A stretch of 64,000 bases of DNA from Ferruginibacter sp. (GTDB taxonomy: Bacteria > Bacteroidota > Bacteroidia > Chitinophagales > Chitinophagaceae): the NCBI GenBank assembly GCA_028288705.1, contig JAQBNH010000005.1:1-64000 (forward strand). Direction: 5' to 3'. The notes under the pieces were generated by a model. It was not told where the DNA came from. It saw only the letters and a program-made list of their open reading frames with translations, and made no database searches. Below, piece after piece: positions 44,582 through 52,847 of the stretch. A program made the position numbers and the translations under genes. Position 1 is the first letter of the stretch, and each line of letters begins with the position of its first letter.

Positions 44582-47500
44582 ATGCATTTGAGAAAAATTA
44601 TTCCTTTATTAGTCGCCATCCTGGCGATGCCCTTCTTTATGATGGGTCAAACTACTACCAGTAGTGTTACTGGGACGGTAAAAAACAAGGCAGGAGAAGC
44701 GTTATTAGGGGCTTCTATTACGGCCACTCACGTACCAACAGGTACAGTTTACACCACTTCTGCCCGTACAGGCGGTCGTTTCGACATCAGCAATATGAAC
44801 CCGGGCGGTCCTTACCGTATCGTTACCAGCTTTGTTGGTTATGAAAATGATACAAAAGAGGACGTTTACCTGGCTTTGGGTGAAACACAAAAACTCGACG
44901 TTGATCTGGGCAATAAAGCCAACCAGCTGAGCGAAGTAGTCGTAGCGTCCAGCCGTGCAACGCGCGGTAGCGGTACTGAAACTACGATCGGCAGGGACAA
45001 AATGCAGAATATGCCAACTGTTGGCCGTAACCTGCAGGATTACATGCGTGCCACTCCTCAGTTTAAAATGAGTAGCGCAGGTAGTGCTTCAAGTGAAGGT
45101 GCAATGTCTTTTGCAGGTCAGAACGTTCGTTACAACTCTTTCTATATTGACGGAGCGGTTAACAACGACGTATTTGGTTTGGCTTATTCCGGAACAAACG
45201 GTGGCCAGTCTGGTATCGCTCCAATCTCCATTGATGCGATCGATCAGTTCCAGGTGAACGTTTCTCCTTACAACGCCTCACTGGGTAACTTTACTGGTGC
45301 TGCGATCAATGCGATCACTAAATCCGGTACAAACGAACTTCATGGTTCGGCTTACTATATTTATCGTAACGAAAAATTAAGCGGTAAAACGCCAACAGGT
45401 CCGAAAGACCAGGCGACAAAACTGAGCCCGTTCGATAACAAAACTTACGGTTTCACTTTAGGCGGGCCGATCGTTAAAAACAAAGCATTCTTCTTTTTGA
45501 GTGCAGAGTTACAACGCGATCAGACTCCTCAGCCTTTTGATTTCAAAACTTACCAGGGTAATGTGGATGCTATTACTTTACAGCGTTTGAAAGACACGAT
45601 CGCGGCTCGCGGTGGTGGATACAATGCCGGTACTTACGACAACAACCAAACAGTTACAGAAGCAAACCGTATTACTGGTAAGATCGACTGGAACCTGTCT
45701 TCCAACCACAAACTGGCATTGAGCTACCGTTATAATGAAGGAACAAGATCTGTGATCTTCGCGAGCACACCTACTTCCCTTACTTTCTCCGGTAACGGTT
45801 ACCTTTTCCCAAGCACAACGCATTCTGCATCTGCTGAGTTGAAATCTACTTTCAGCAGAGGCATGAGCAACCGTTTGCTGGCTACGTTTACAAACGTGGA
45901 AGATGATCGCGGACCAATCGGAAGCGAACTGGCTTTCCCCGTTGTTCAGATCACTGACGGACCTTCACGTATTTTCTTCGGTACGGAAGCTAACTCTACT
46001 TTCAACTACCTGAAACAAAATACTTATAACCTGGTTGACCAATTCAAATTCAACATCAAAAAGCATTCTATGACTGCTGGTGTTGAAGCTGAATATTACA
46101 AAGCGTTCAACTCATTTATTTCTAATACTGCAGGTAACTACCAATATGCAAACATTGATAGTTTCTTCCAGAACAAACGCCCGATCCAGTACACAGCTAA
46201 CTTCCCGCTGATCGGTAGCACAGATGAGAAAACAACAGATGCTGCTGCGAAATTTGATATTTTGAAAGGCGCATTGTTCCTGAATGATGAGATTCGTACA
46301 GGTAAAAACTTCACGCTGACTTTAGGTTTAAGAGCTGATTACTATGACTTCATCACGAAGCCAAGAGCTGATCCATTCGCGATCGATTCAGCCTTACCGA
46401 AATTTGCTCAATACTACGATCTGCAAGGTGCTGTACCAGGACAAAAACCAAACGTTCCTGTTGCATTATCTCCAAGGGTTGGTTTCACTTACAACATTCC
46501 ATCTGAGAACTTAACCATCCGTGGTGGTTTAGGTATGTTCGCCGGCCGTATTCCAATGGTTTGGCCTGGTGGTATCTATAATAACAATGGTTTGTCTTCA
46601 GGTGGTTACACCATCAGCAGCAGCAGCAATGCTAATCTGTTGCCTTTGGTTAAGTTCCGTCAAACGGCTTACACACCTGCGGAATTAGGTTTAAACATTT
46701 CCAATGCGAAAGGTCAATTGAACCTGATCTCTAAAGAATTCAAAATGCCAAAGATCTTCCGTGCGTCGGTTGCATTCGACAAACGTTTAGGCAGTGGCTG
46801 GTCAGTTTCTGTTGAGAACATGATCACTAAAAACATCAATGATATCTATTACCAGAATATCAACCTGCTGCCTCCAACATTAAAAATGGCAACTGGTCCG
46901 GATACACGTACAGTTTATCCTTCTTCATTAAATATTCCGATTCGTTCTAACGGTACTAACCCTTACTCGAATGGTGTTTACCTGATCAGGAATGCAGCTG
47001 GTAAAAAAGGTTATTCTTACAACTTTACTGCTTCAGTTAACAAAAGCAGCCGTACAGGTTTCAACATGAACGCGAGCTATAACTACGGTTTAAGCCAGGT
47101 GTTGAACGAAGCACAAAGTTCTACTACAAACAGCCAGTGGAGCAGCATGGAAACGATCAATGGCCGCAACTTCGTTGGCCTGAGCGAATCTGATAACAGT
47201 GGTGCTCACAGGATCTTTGCTTACGGTAGCCAGAAATTCAACTACCTTAACAAAAGAATGTCAACTACCGTTACTTTATCTTACACAGGCCAGTCTGGTG
47301 CACCATTTAGCTATGTGTACAGCGGACAAGCAGTAAGAGATGGTATCAACTTCAATGACCTGGTGTTCATCCCGACTACTGCGCAATTGCAGGCTATGAC
47401 CTTCCTGCCTTTAACTGTAGGATCAGGTGCAACTGCTGTAACTTATACAGACGTTCAACAGAAAGCTGCATTTGAAACTTTCCTGGAAAGCGATAAATAC

Positions 47501-47869
47501 TTCCGCACACATCGTGGTGGTTATGCAGACAGGAACAGTCACCGCACACCATTCACACATGTTGTGGATTTGAAAATTGCTCAAAACTTCAACGTGAAAG
47601 TTGGCGACAAAACTTACGGTTTAGAAGTTGCTTACAGCATGTTTAACTTCACCAACTTCCTGAACAGGGATTGGGGACGTCAGTATGTAGTAGCGAATGA
47701 TAACTACTCTTTGCTGAACTTCAGTTATACTTCTGCAACTAACCTTACTCCAAGGTACCAGTTCAACCCAACGGTGACTAAAAACACTGCGGCTACTGTT
47801 TACCAAAGGTTCAACCCTTCTTACACTGCAAGATGGTTAAGCCAGTTGGAATTCCGTGTTAGATTCTAA
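44582..47869 (+). CDS. Oar-like TonB-dependent receptor, large
   Basis: 1095 aa. Signal peptide MHLRKIIPLLVAILAMPFFMMGQ (start at 44582, chosen because it opens the signal). Residues about 25-110 CarboxypepD_reg (SSVTGTVKNKAGEALLGASI); 120-240 plug (MPTVGRNLQDYMRATPQF, FAGQNVRYNSFYIDGAV, IDQFQVNVSPYNASLGNFTG); barrel to the end (LSQLEFRVRF). Oar-type proteins are abundant outer-membrane receptors, often for peptides or proteins. Its codons are strongly skewed (Gly GGT, Arg CGT, Asn AAC, Leu CTG/TTA) unlike neighbours, fitting high expression. Closed by a strong terminator. No SusD-like partner. Confidence 0.94.
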   Translation: MHLRKIIPLLVAILAMPFFMMGQTTTSSVTGTVKNKAGEALLGASITATHVPTGTVYTTSARTGGRFDISNMNPGGPYRIVTSFVGYENDTKEDVYLALGETQKLDVDLGNKANQLSEVVVASSRATRGSGTETTIGRDKMQNMPTVGRNLQDYMRATPQFKMSSAGSASSEGAMSFAGQNVRYNSFYIDGAVNNDVFGLAYSGTNGGQSGIAPISIDAIDQFQVNVSPYNASLGNFTGAAINAITKSGTNELHGSAYYIYRNEKLSGKTPTGPKDQATKLSPFDNKTYGFTLGGPIVKNKAFFFLSAELQRDQTPQPFDFKTYQGNVDAITLQRLKDTIAARGGGYNAGTYDNNQTVTEANRITGKIDWNLSSNHKLALSYRYNEGTRSVIFASTPTSLTFSGNGYLFPSTTHSASAELKSTFSRGMSNRLLATFTNVEDDRGPIGSELAFPVVQITDGPSRIFFGTEANSTFNYLKQNTYNLVDQFKFNIKKHSMTAGVEAEYYKAFNSFISNTAGNYQYANIDSFFQNKRPIQYTANFPLIGSTDEKTTDAAAKFDILKGALFLNDEIRTGKNFTLTLGLRADYYDFITKPRADPFAIDSALPKFAQYYDLQGAVPGQKPNVPVALSPRVGFTYNIPSENLTIRGGLGMFAGRIPMVWPGGIYNNNGLSSGGYTISSSSNANLLPLVKFRQTAYTPAELGLNISNAKGQLNLISKEFKMPKIFRASVAFDKRLGSGWSVSVENMITKNINDIYYQNINLLPPTLKMATGPDTRTVYPSSLNIPIRSNGTNPYSNGVYLIRNAAGKKGYSYNFTASVNKSSRTGFNMNASYNYGLSQVLNEAQSSTTNSQWSSMETINGRNFVGLSESDNSGAHRIFAYGSQKFNYLNKRMSTTVTLSYTGQSGAPFSYVYSGQAVRDGINFNDLVFIPTTAQLQAMTFLPLTVGSGATAVTYTDVQQKAAFETFLESDKYFRTHRGGYADRNSHRTPFTHVVDLKIAQNFNVKVGDKTYGLEVAYSMFNFTNFLNRDWGRQYVVANDNYSLLNFSYTSATNLTPRYQFNPTVTKNTAATVYQRFNPSYTARWLSQLEFRVRF

Positions 47870-47890
47870 TTAAGTAAAACACATTATAAC

Positions 47891-47923
47891 AAAATGCCGC
47901 TTCGTAAAAGGAGCGGCATTTTT
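47891..47923 (+). terminator. Rho-independent terminator of the Oar-like receptor gene
   Basis: AAAATGCCGCT / AGCGGCATTTTT stem with a 10-nt loop, 21 nt after the stop. Confidence 0.92.
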
Positions 47924-47924
47924 G

Positions 47925-48467
47925 TTTGTTGAATAGTTGATTGGTTGAATAGTTGAATGGTTGATTGGTGGGGGGGGTAATTGGGGATTTGGAATTGGGG
48001 TGCTGGTTGAGGAGTATTGGTTTTAGGGAATGTAGGATTGGTTGAATAGTTGATTAGTTGATTGGTTTAGAGAGTAAAATAGTGTGTGGGAGAGTTGCTA
48101 ATTGTTACCTGGTAATTGGGAATTGGGGTTAGATTCGAAGCGGTATTTGGTTAATGGAAAGTTGAAGGGCGGGAGTTGATTAGTTGAGAAGTTGATTTGT
48201 TGAATAGTTCCTAAGTAATGAGCGATTAGGAATTGAGGTTCCACTGCAAGCATTTCCATTCAGCGGTAGAAAATAAAATCCGGAAACTTTTTTAATGCAA
48301 ACAATTTTTTAGTTGCATGAAAAAAGTTTCCAAAAAAAATCGACAAGAGTGCGGCAAAAAAAACCAGGAAGAGGAAACTAATCAACTAAGCAACTACTCA
48401 GCAGTTCCTCATTATAAAGTACGCTTGAAGTATAACCTCGCGACTGATCAACTACTCAACTAAACAC
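47925..48467. repeat. Octamer/heptamer repeat island with mirrored arms
   Basis: Left half: five phased octamers GTTGAATA/GTTGATTG at 47928-47967, then GTTGAATAGTTGATTAGTTG near 48041-48062 and 48170-48206, interspersed with GGGAATT heptamers. Right half from 48380: the same words in reverse (TAATCAACTAAGCAACTA, ACTACTCAACTAAACACC). A hairpin at 48282-48331 sits near the centre. The array reaches the stop codon of the esterase. No gene found in it. Confidence 0.8.
48282..48331. repeat. 19-bp near-perfect inverted repeat
   Basis: Arms 48282-48300 and 48313-48331 (18 of 19 paired), starting GGAAACTTTTTT and ending AAAAAAGTTTCC, with a 12-nt T-rich loop. May be extruded as a cruciform or form an RNA hairpin; not followed by a T-run. 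Confidence 0.75.
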
Positions 48468-49286
48468 CTAATCAACCCCTAACCCCCAGGCCCATTCTAA
48501 AAAAACGGGGAAGGCGCGTGCCCAGGTTTCTACATCGTGTTTGCCATCGGCGAGTTCGAGGTATTTCACATCGGTTTCAAGGTGGTAACCTTTTTTCATC
48601 AGTTCTTCCAGCATGGCCATCGTATCATCAATAGAATCGATCACGCCGTTATTATTACGGTCGGCGGTTTCATCAAGCGTCCCTACTTCAAAAAAGAATT
48701 TTAACCAGGGAGCAAAGTTGCCTTCGCGAACCTGGCGATGCATAATGCGATCAGTATCTTCATCAAAGTCGATCGCATCCTGGTCTTTATCCCGCCACCA
48801 TAAGGAACCACTGAAGATGCCTGCTTTGGTGAATTCGCTGGAATGATTCCACACGATATCCAAAGCGCAAAGTCCGCCCAGGGAAAAACCGGCAAAAGCT
48901 TTTTCACTAAAGGAAACAATATGGTAAGTCATGCGCAGGAAAGGCAATAATTCTTCCATCACGAAACGCGTGTACAAAGGGGCTTTAGCACCACGCCCTT
49001 TATAGTCGAGGATGGCTGCAGTGCCATATTCATTCTTACGGTCGGTAGCGCAATGAATGCCCACACAAAATACCGGTTGAATCGTATTGCTGGTAATCAG
49101 CCCGTCGAGCATGTCGTCGAACGGCATCTTGGGAAGATCCTGGCCATCGTTGATGAGTAATAGCGGAATATCTCTTAAAGACGTTAATGCAGGGATATAA
49201 CAATCGATTGTTACTTCACGATCAAGGAACTCCGATTCGAGTATATGATTTTCAAGCAGCACATTTGCAATTCTTTCTTCAGGCAT
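48468..49286 (-). CDS. Alpha/beta hydrolase, enterochelin-esterase-like (esterase D family)
   Basis: 272 aa, no signal peptide. Core: VTIDCYIPALTSLRDIPLLLINDGQDLP at the N-terminus, the nucleophile elbow GFSLGG, then IFSGSLWWRDKD and FEVGTLDETADRNNNG, and His in DGKHDVETWARAFPVFLEW, giving a Ser-Asp-His triad. Family members cut esters of peptides, siderophores or carry out acyl transfer. The ATG at 49286 is chosen; earlier in-frame ATGs lie at 49292 and 49319. It is divergent from the ATP-grasp gene, sharing a 220-bp spacer; its last codons (G-V-D-stop) fall within an octamer repeat. Confidence 0.88.
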   Translation of the reverse strand: MPEERIANVLLENHILESEFLDREVTIDCYIPALTSLRDIPLLLINDGQDLPKMPFDDMLDGLITSNTIQPVFCVGIHCATDRKNEYGTAAILDYKGRGAKAPLYTRFVMEELLPFLRMTYHIVSFSEKAFAGFSLGGLCALDIVWNHSSEFTKAGIFSGSLWWRDKDQDAIDFDEDTDRIMHRQVREGNFAPWLKFFFEVGTLDETADRNNNGVIDSIDDTMAMLEELMKKGYHLETDVKYLELADGKHDVETWARAFPVFLEWAWGLGVD

Positions 49287-49509
49287 AAGCATCAAAAATA
49301 AGACAATACGCTTAAACATTACGCATCGCGTGCCGCAAACCAAGCATCGTCAGCTAAATTTTGCAACGACAAAATGAATCTGCGGATCATATTTAATCGG
49401 CTGTACTTAAGGCATTGATGCTAAAACATAATTTGTTTTATTGCCTGCTTAAAAATATATTTGAATAGGTTTAAAATCTCACATCTTCTCAACTCCTAAA
49501 TAATCAATT

Positions 49510-50463
49510 ATGAAGAAAATCGGCGTGCTGCATGGCAAGGAAAGAAGCTTCCCGGAAGCATTTGTAGAAAGAATCAACAGTAAGAATATACCTGGTATCA
49601 TGGCGGAGCCTGTGAAAATTGATAAGGTGATGCAGGGCGAACCAAGTGGCTACGCGGTGATCTTCGACAGGATCTCGCAGGACGTTCCTTTTTATCGTGC
49701 TTATTTAAAAAATGCGGCGTTATGCGGAACAATGGTGATCAACAATCCCTTCTGGTGGAGTGCCGATGAAAAGTTTTTTAATAACTGCCTCGCGACAAAA
49801 ATCGGCGTGCCCGTTCCTAAAACGGTGATCCTTCCGTCGCGCGATCTGCCACCTGATACGAGTGCAGAATCATTTAGCAACTTAGCCTACCCGTTAGACT
49901 GGGATGGCATTTTTAAATACATCGGTTTTCCTGCATACATGAAACCATTTGCCGGCGGCGGTTGGAAGAGTGTTTACCAGTTAAACAACATGGATGAATT
50001 TTTTGAGAAGCATGCAGAGACGGAGCAACTCGTGATGATGCTGCAGGAAGAGATCAAGTTTGAAGAATATTACCGTTGTTATTGCATCGGCGGAAAGCAT
50101 GTGCGCATCATGCCATACGAGCCCCGTAATCCGCATCACCTGCGTTATGTAGCAGATTTCAAACCATCTGCAGAAAGATATAAAGAGATGGAAGATATTG
50201 TGCTGCGCATCTGCCGTTACCTGGGTTATGATTTCAATACCGTGGAATTAGCCGTGCGTGATGGTGTGCCTTACGCGATTGATTTTTGCAATCCCGCACC
50301 GGATGCAGAAGTGACCAGTGTGGGCCAGGAGAACTTCGACTGGGTAGTAGAAACCGCTGCTAATTATGCCATCGAGATCGCACAGGCACAGGAAGATGGA
50401 AAAGATAACCAGACCTGGGGTGAATATATTAAGCGGAGTGCGAATAAGCAGAAACTATATTAA
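49510..50463 (+). CDS. ATP-grasp ligase-like protein
   Basis: 317 aa, cytoplasmic. ATP-grasp layout: N-terminal pre-ATP-grasp alpha/beta part (MKKIGVLHGKERSFPEAF), then IGFPAYMKPFAGGGWKSVY with the nucleotide-binding Lys, MMLQEEIKFEEYYRCYCI (acidic, hinge), and the Mg-binding end VPYAIDFCNPAPDAEV in place of the usual E-I-N-x-x-P. It is of the RimK-like/D-Ala-D-Ala-ligase superfamily, which joins carboxylates to amines through acyl phosphates. Located 127 bp before a GCS2-type ligase and divergent from an esterase. Substrate unknown; a two-step ligase pair is inferred. Confidence 0.85.
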   Translation: MKKIGVLHGKERSFPEAFVERINSKNIPGIMAEPVKIDKVMQGEPSGYAVIFDRISQDVPFYRAYLKNAALCGTMVINNPFWWSADEKFFNNCLATKIGVPVPKTVILPSRDLPPDTSAESFSNLAYPLDWDGIFKYIGFPAYMKPFAGGGWKSVYQLNNMDEFFEKHAETEQLVMMLQEEIKFEEYYRCYCIGGKHVRIMPYEPRNPHHLRYVADFKPSAERYKEMEDIVLRICRYLGYDFNTVELAVRDGVPYAIDFCNPAPDAEVTSVGQENFDWVVETAANYAIEIAQAQEDGKDNQTWGEYIKRSANKQKLY

Positions 50464-50590
50464 AGTAAAAAGTAAAAAACCGCGGCAGAAGAGTTGACAC
50501 AGATAGTAAATAGACGAGGGCACGAAGGGTCAACCTTCAACTCCTGACTGTCAACAGTCAACCATCATCATTCATTATAACAAAACATTC

Positions 50591-51703
50591 ATGGCCAACA
50601 TTTCTTATAAACAGTTTACGATTGGGGTAGAGGAAGAGTATATGGTGATCGATCCTTTGACCAAGGAATTGAAAAGTCATGAGCAGAAGATCGTGCATGA
50701 AGGTCAGAAGATCATCATGGATAAAGTAAAGGCCGAAATGCACCAGGCCGTGGTGGAAGTTGGTACCGATATCTGTGCCGATGTGGATGAAGCCTTTATG
50801 GATGTGGCGACATTACGCCGCACGATTAGCGGCATTGCAGATGAGCTGGGATTATGGGTAGGAGCGAGTGGCACGCATCCCTTCAGTCATTGGGAAAGCC
50901 AGCTGATTACAGAGCATGCGCGTTACTCCGAGATCGTGAATGAATTGCAGGAAGCAGCCCGGAGTAACCTGATTTTTGGCCTGCATGTGCATGTGGGCAT
51001 GGAGACAAGAGAGATGGCAATCCATATAGCCAATTCAGCACGTTATTTTTTACCGCATATTTTCGCCCTGAGTACGAACTCTCCTTTTTGGGAAGGAAGA
51101 CTGACGGGCTATAAATCTTTCCGCACCAAAGTGTTTGAAAAATTCCCGCGCACCGGTATCCCGGATTATTTCGACAGTATTGAAGGCTATGATAATTATA
51201 TCAAATTGCTGGTGAAGACCAACTGTATAGATAATGCGAAAAAGATCTGGTGGGATTTACGCGTGCATCCTTTTTTTAATACGGTAGAATTCCGCATCTG
51301 CGATATCCCTTTAACGACGCATGAAACAATTGCGATCGCCGGACTATTCCAGGCCATTTGTGCAAAGTTGTACAAATTGAAAAGTCAGAATTTGAACTTC
51401 ATGATGTATTCCAGGGCTTTACTCAATGAAAATAAATGGCGTGCCAGCCGCTATGGTATCGACGGCAGCATGATCGATTTCGGGAAAGAGTCTGAGGTGA
51501 ACACGCGGGTGCTGATCTATGAATTACTTGATTTCGTGGATGATGTGATCCCGCATCTGGGAAGTGCGCATGCGATCAGCCATGTACATAAAATGCTGGA
51601 GGAAGGAACAGGGGCAGACCGGCAGTTAAAGGTTTTCGAGGAAACGAAAAGCCTGGTCAATGTCGTTGATTATATCCACACAAATTTTTTATATGGTTTG
51701 TAA
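50591..51703 (+). CDS. Carboxylate-amine ligase, YbdK/GCS2 family
   Basis: 370 aa. Relative of glutamate-cysteine ligase. Signature FTIGVEEEYMVIDPLT at the N-terminus, VEVGTDICADVDEA, GLHVHVGMETREMA, and VEFRICDIPLTTHETIA, which include the Mg- and ATP-binding acidic residues. YbdK-type enzymes make a gamma-glutamyl-like amide with weak or unknown amino-acid specificity. It lies downstream of the ATP-grasp gene on the same strand. The spacer holds a GACTGTCAACAGTC palindrome. Confidence 0.92.
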   Translation: MANISYKQFTIGVEEEYMVIDPLTKELKSHEQKIVHEGQKIIMDKVKAEMHQAVVEVGTDICADVDEAFMDVATLRRTISGIADELGLWVGASGTHPFSHWESQLITEHARYSEIVNELQEAARSNLIFGLHVHVGMETREMAIHIANSARYFLPHIFALSTNSPFWEGRLTGYKSFRTKVFEKFPRTGIPDYFDSIEGYDNYIKLLVKTNCIDNAKKIWWDLRVHPFFNTVEFRICDIPLTTHETIAIAGLFQAICAKLYKLKSQNLNFMMYSRALLNENKWRASRYGIDGSMIDFGKESEVNTRVLIYELLDFVDDVIPHLGSAHAISHVHKMLEEGTGADRQLKVFEETKSLVNVVDYIHTNFLYGL

Positions 51704-51734
51704 TTTGGTGAAATAAACAAAATCCTTATCTTTG
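51704..51734 (+). promoter_or_regulatory. Promoter of tRNA-Arg
   Basis: -33 TTTG (51704-51707) and -7 TATCTTTG (51727-51734), 19 nt apart; the tRNA begins 18 nt after the box. Near ideal. Confidence 0.75.
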
Positions 51735-51752
51735 CCGTCCATTAAAAATAAT

Positions 51753-51826
51753 GGCTGCGTAGCTCAACTGAATAGAGCATCTCACTACGGATGAGAAGGT
51801 TTTAGGTTTGAATCCTAACGCGGTCA
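51753..51826 (+). tRNA. tRNA-Arg (anticodon ACG)
   Basis: 74 nt. Acceptor GGCTGCG / CGCGGTC with two G-U pairs, D arm GCTC..GAGC, anticodon stem TCTCA..TGAGA with loop CTACGGA giving anticodon ACG at 51787-51789, T arm TTAGG..CCTAA, discriminator A. ACG is read as ICG after A34-to-I editing. CCA not encoded. Confidence 0.96.
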
Positions 51827-51827
51827 C

Positions 51828-51857
51828 AAAGCCCACGCGAGAGCGTGGGCTTTTTTT
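51828..51857 (+). terminator. Terminator of tRNA-Arg
   Basis: AAAGCCCACGC / GCGTGGGCTTT stem, GAGA loop, seven T. Starts 1 nt after the tRNA. Confidence 0.92.
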
Positions 51858-51910
51858 ATTTGGAAGCGCCGCAAGCTCGCTTGCAAGGCGCGGACAAATA
51901 AAAAAAGCCC
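51847..51910. repeat. Large compound inverted repeat
   Basis: 16 bp perfect arms GGGCTTTTTTTATTTG (51847-51862) and its complement (51895-51910), inside them GCGCC/GGCGC and GCAAG-CTCG-CTTGC pairings. The left arm overlaps the tRNA terminator, the right arm starts the tandem array. Can form a hairpin with almost all bases paired. Confidence 0.75.
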
Positions 51911-52338
51911 AGCCCGCGGAAAGCGGGCGTAGGGTTTTGAGTAAGCCCAATGCCAAACGGATCATTATTTAATAATCCTAACGCGAACGAACTGTCGCTT
52001 GCAAGGCGCGGACAAATAAAAAAAGCCCAGCCCGCGGAAAGCGGGGTGTAGGGTTTTGAGTAAGCCCAATACGAAACGGATCATTTTTTAATAATCCTAA
52101 AGCGAACGAACTGTTCCTTGCAAGGCGCGGACAAATAAAAAAAACCAGCCCGCTGAAAGCGGGTGTAGGGTTTTGGGTAAGCCCAACACGAAACGGATCA
52201 TTTTTAATAATCCTAACGCGAACGAACTGTTCCTCTTCAACGCGGACAAATAAAAAAAGCCCAGCCCGCTGAAAGCAGGGTGTAGGGCTTTGAGTAAGCC
52301 CAACACGAAACGGATCACGCCAGTAATCCTAACGCGAA
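51878..52338. repeat. Four tandem ~118-bp units behind tRNA-Arg, each with a tRNA-like 3' fragment
   Basis: Units begin near 51878, 51996, 52115 and 52231 (118, 119, 116 and about 108 bp). Each has GGACAAATAAAAAAAGCC, a GC-rich hairpin (CCCGCGGAAAGCGGG in the first; CCCGCTGAAAGC later), GGGTTTTGAGTAAGCCCAA, ACGGATCA, and TAATCCTAACGCGAACGAA. The last part resembles the T arm and acceptor end of tRNA-Arg (AATCCTAACGCGGTCA). Small reverse-strand frames in it are not called as genes. Confidence 0.85.
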
Positions 52339-52339
52339 T

Positions 52340-52560
52340 CCGCCACTAAGTCACGAAAACAGAAAGAACAGAAAGAACCACGGAGGAATTTTACCACAGA
52401 GTTATCGGAGTTTAAAGCAGAGTTTCACAGAGTTTTTTGCCACAAAGTCATTAAAACTGAAAGAACCGCAAAGAATAAGGCACTGGTTCTCTTTTACTTT
52501 TTAATCTTCATTTTCCCCCTTTGCGCTCCTTTGCGCCGTTGCGCCTTTGCGTTAACCGCT
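52340..52560. repeat. CCACAGAG-type dispersed repeat, copy 1
   Basis: From CACTAAGTCACGAAAACAG through ACCACAGAGTTATCGGAG (52393 on) and TTTCACAGAGTTTTTTGCC to a CTTTGCG-rich stretch (52518-52560). About 120 bp closely match 57912-58025. Intergenic. Confidence 0.75.
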
Positions 52561-52847
52561 TTTTTCGAGAATCGCCTTTGCGTGAAATTCCCTCAGCCGG
52601 GATATCCCAAAAGGGGATAAGCAGCCTATCTCTTAATATTTATCCCACTATTTGCTTTTTATTAATCCGGAATTATCCGGACAGGCCTGCAGCGGAGGCT
52701 GTTACATATAGGATGTTAACCCGTACTGTTAAATAAGTCGTTTCTGGGAACGGGGATGCATTATTGCTTCATAGTAGTAACTACGCTTCCCTGATAAACC
52801 GAAACTGTCAACCTTCGCCACTCATGCAACGAGCGTAGCCCTCCAAT
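52561..52847. other. Spacer before the AraC-type gene
   Basis: Carries GGGATATCCC (palindrome, 52601-52610), CCGGAATTATCCGG (hairpin, 52668-52681) and a CTGGGAACGGGG stretch. No gene or clear promoter box found. Confidence 0.4.

Noticed and set aside
51726..52318. Small reverse-strand frames over tRNA-Arg and its tandem array
   Set aside because: They exist because the repeat length and composition leave the frame open; one overlaps the tRNA. Similar peptides recur unit by unit.
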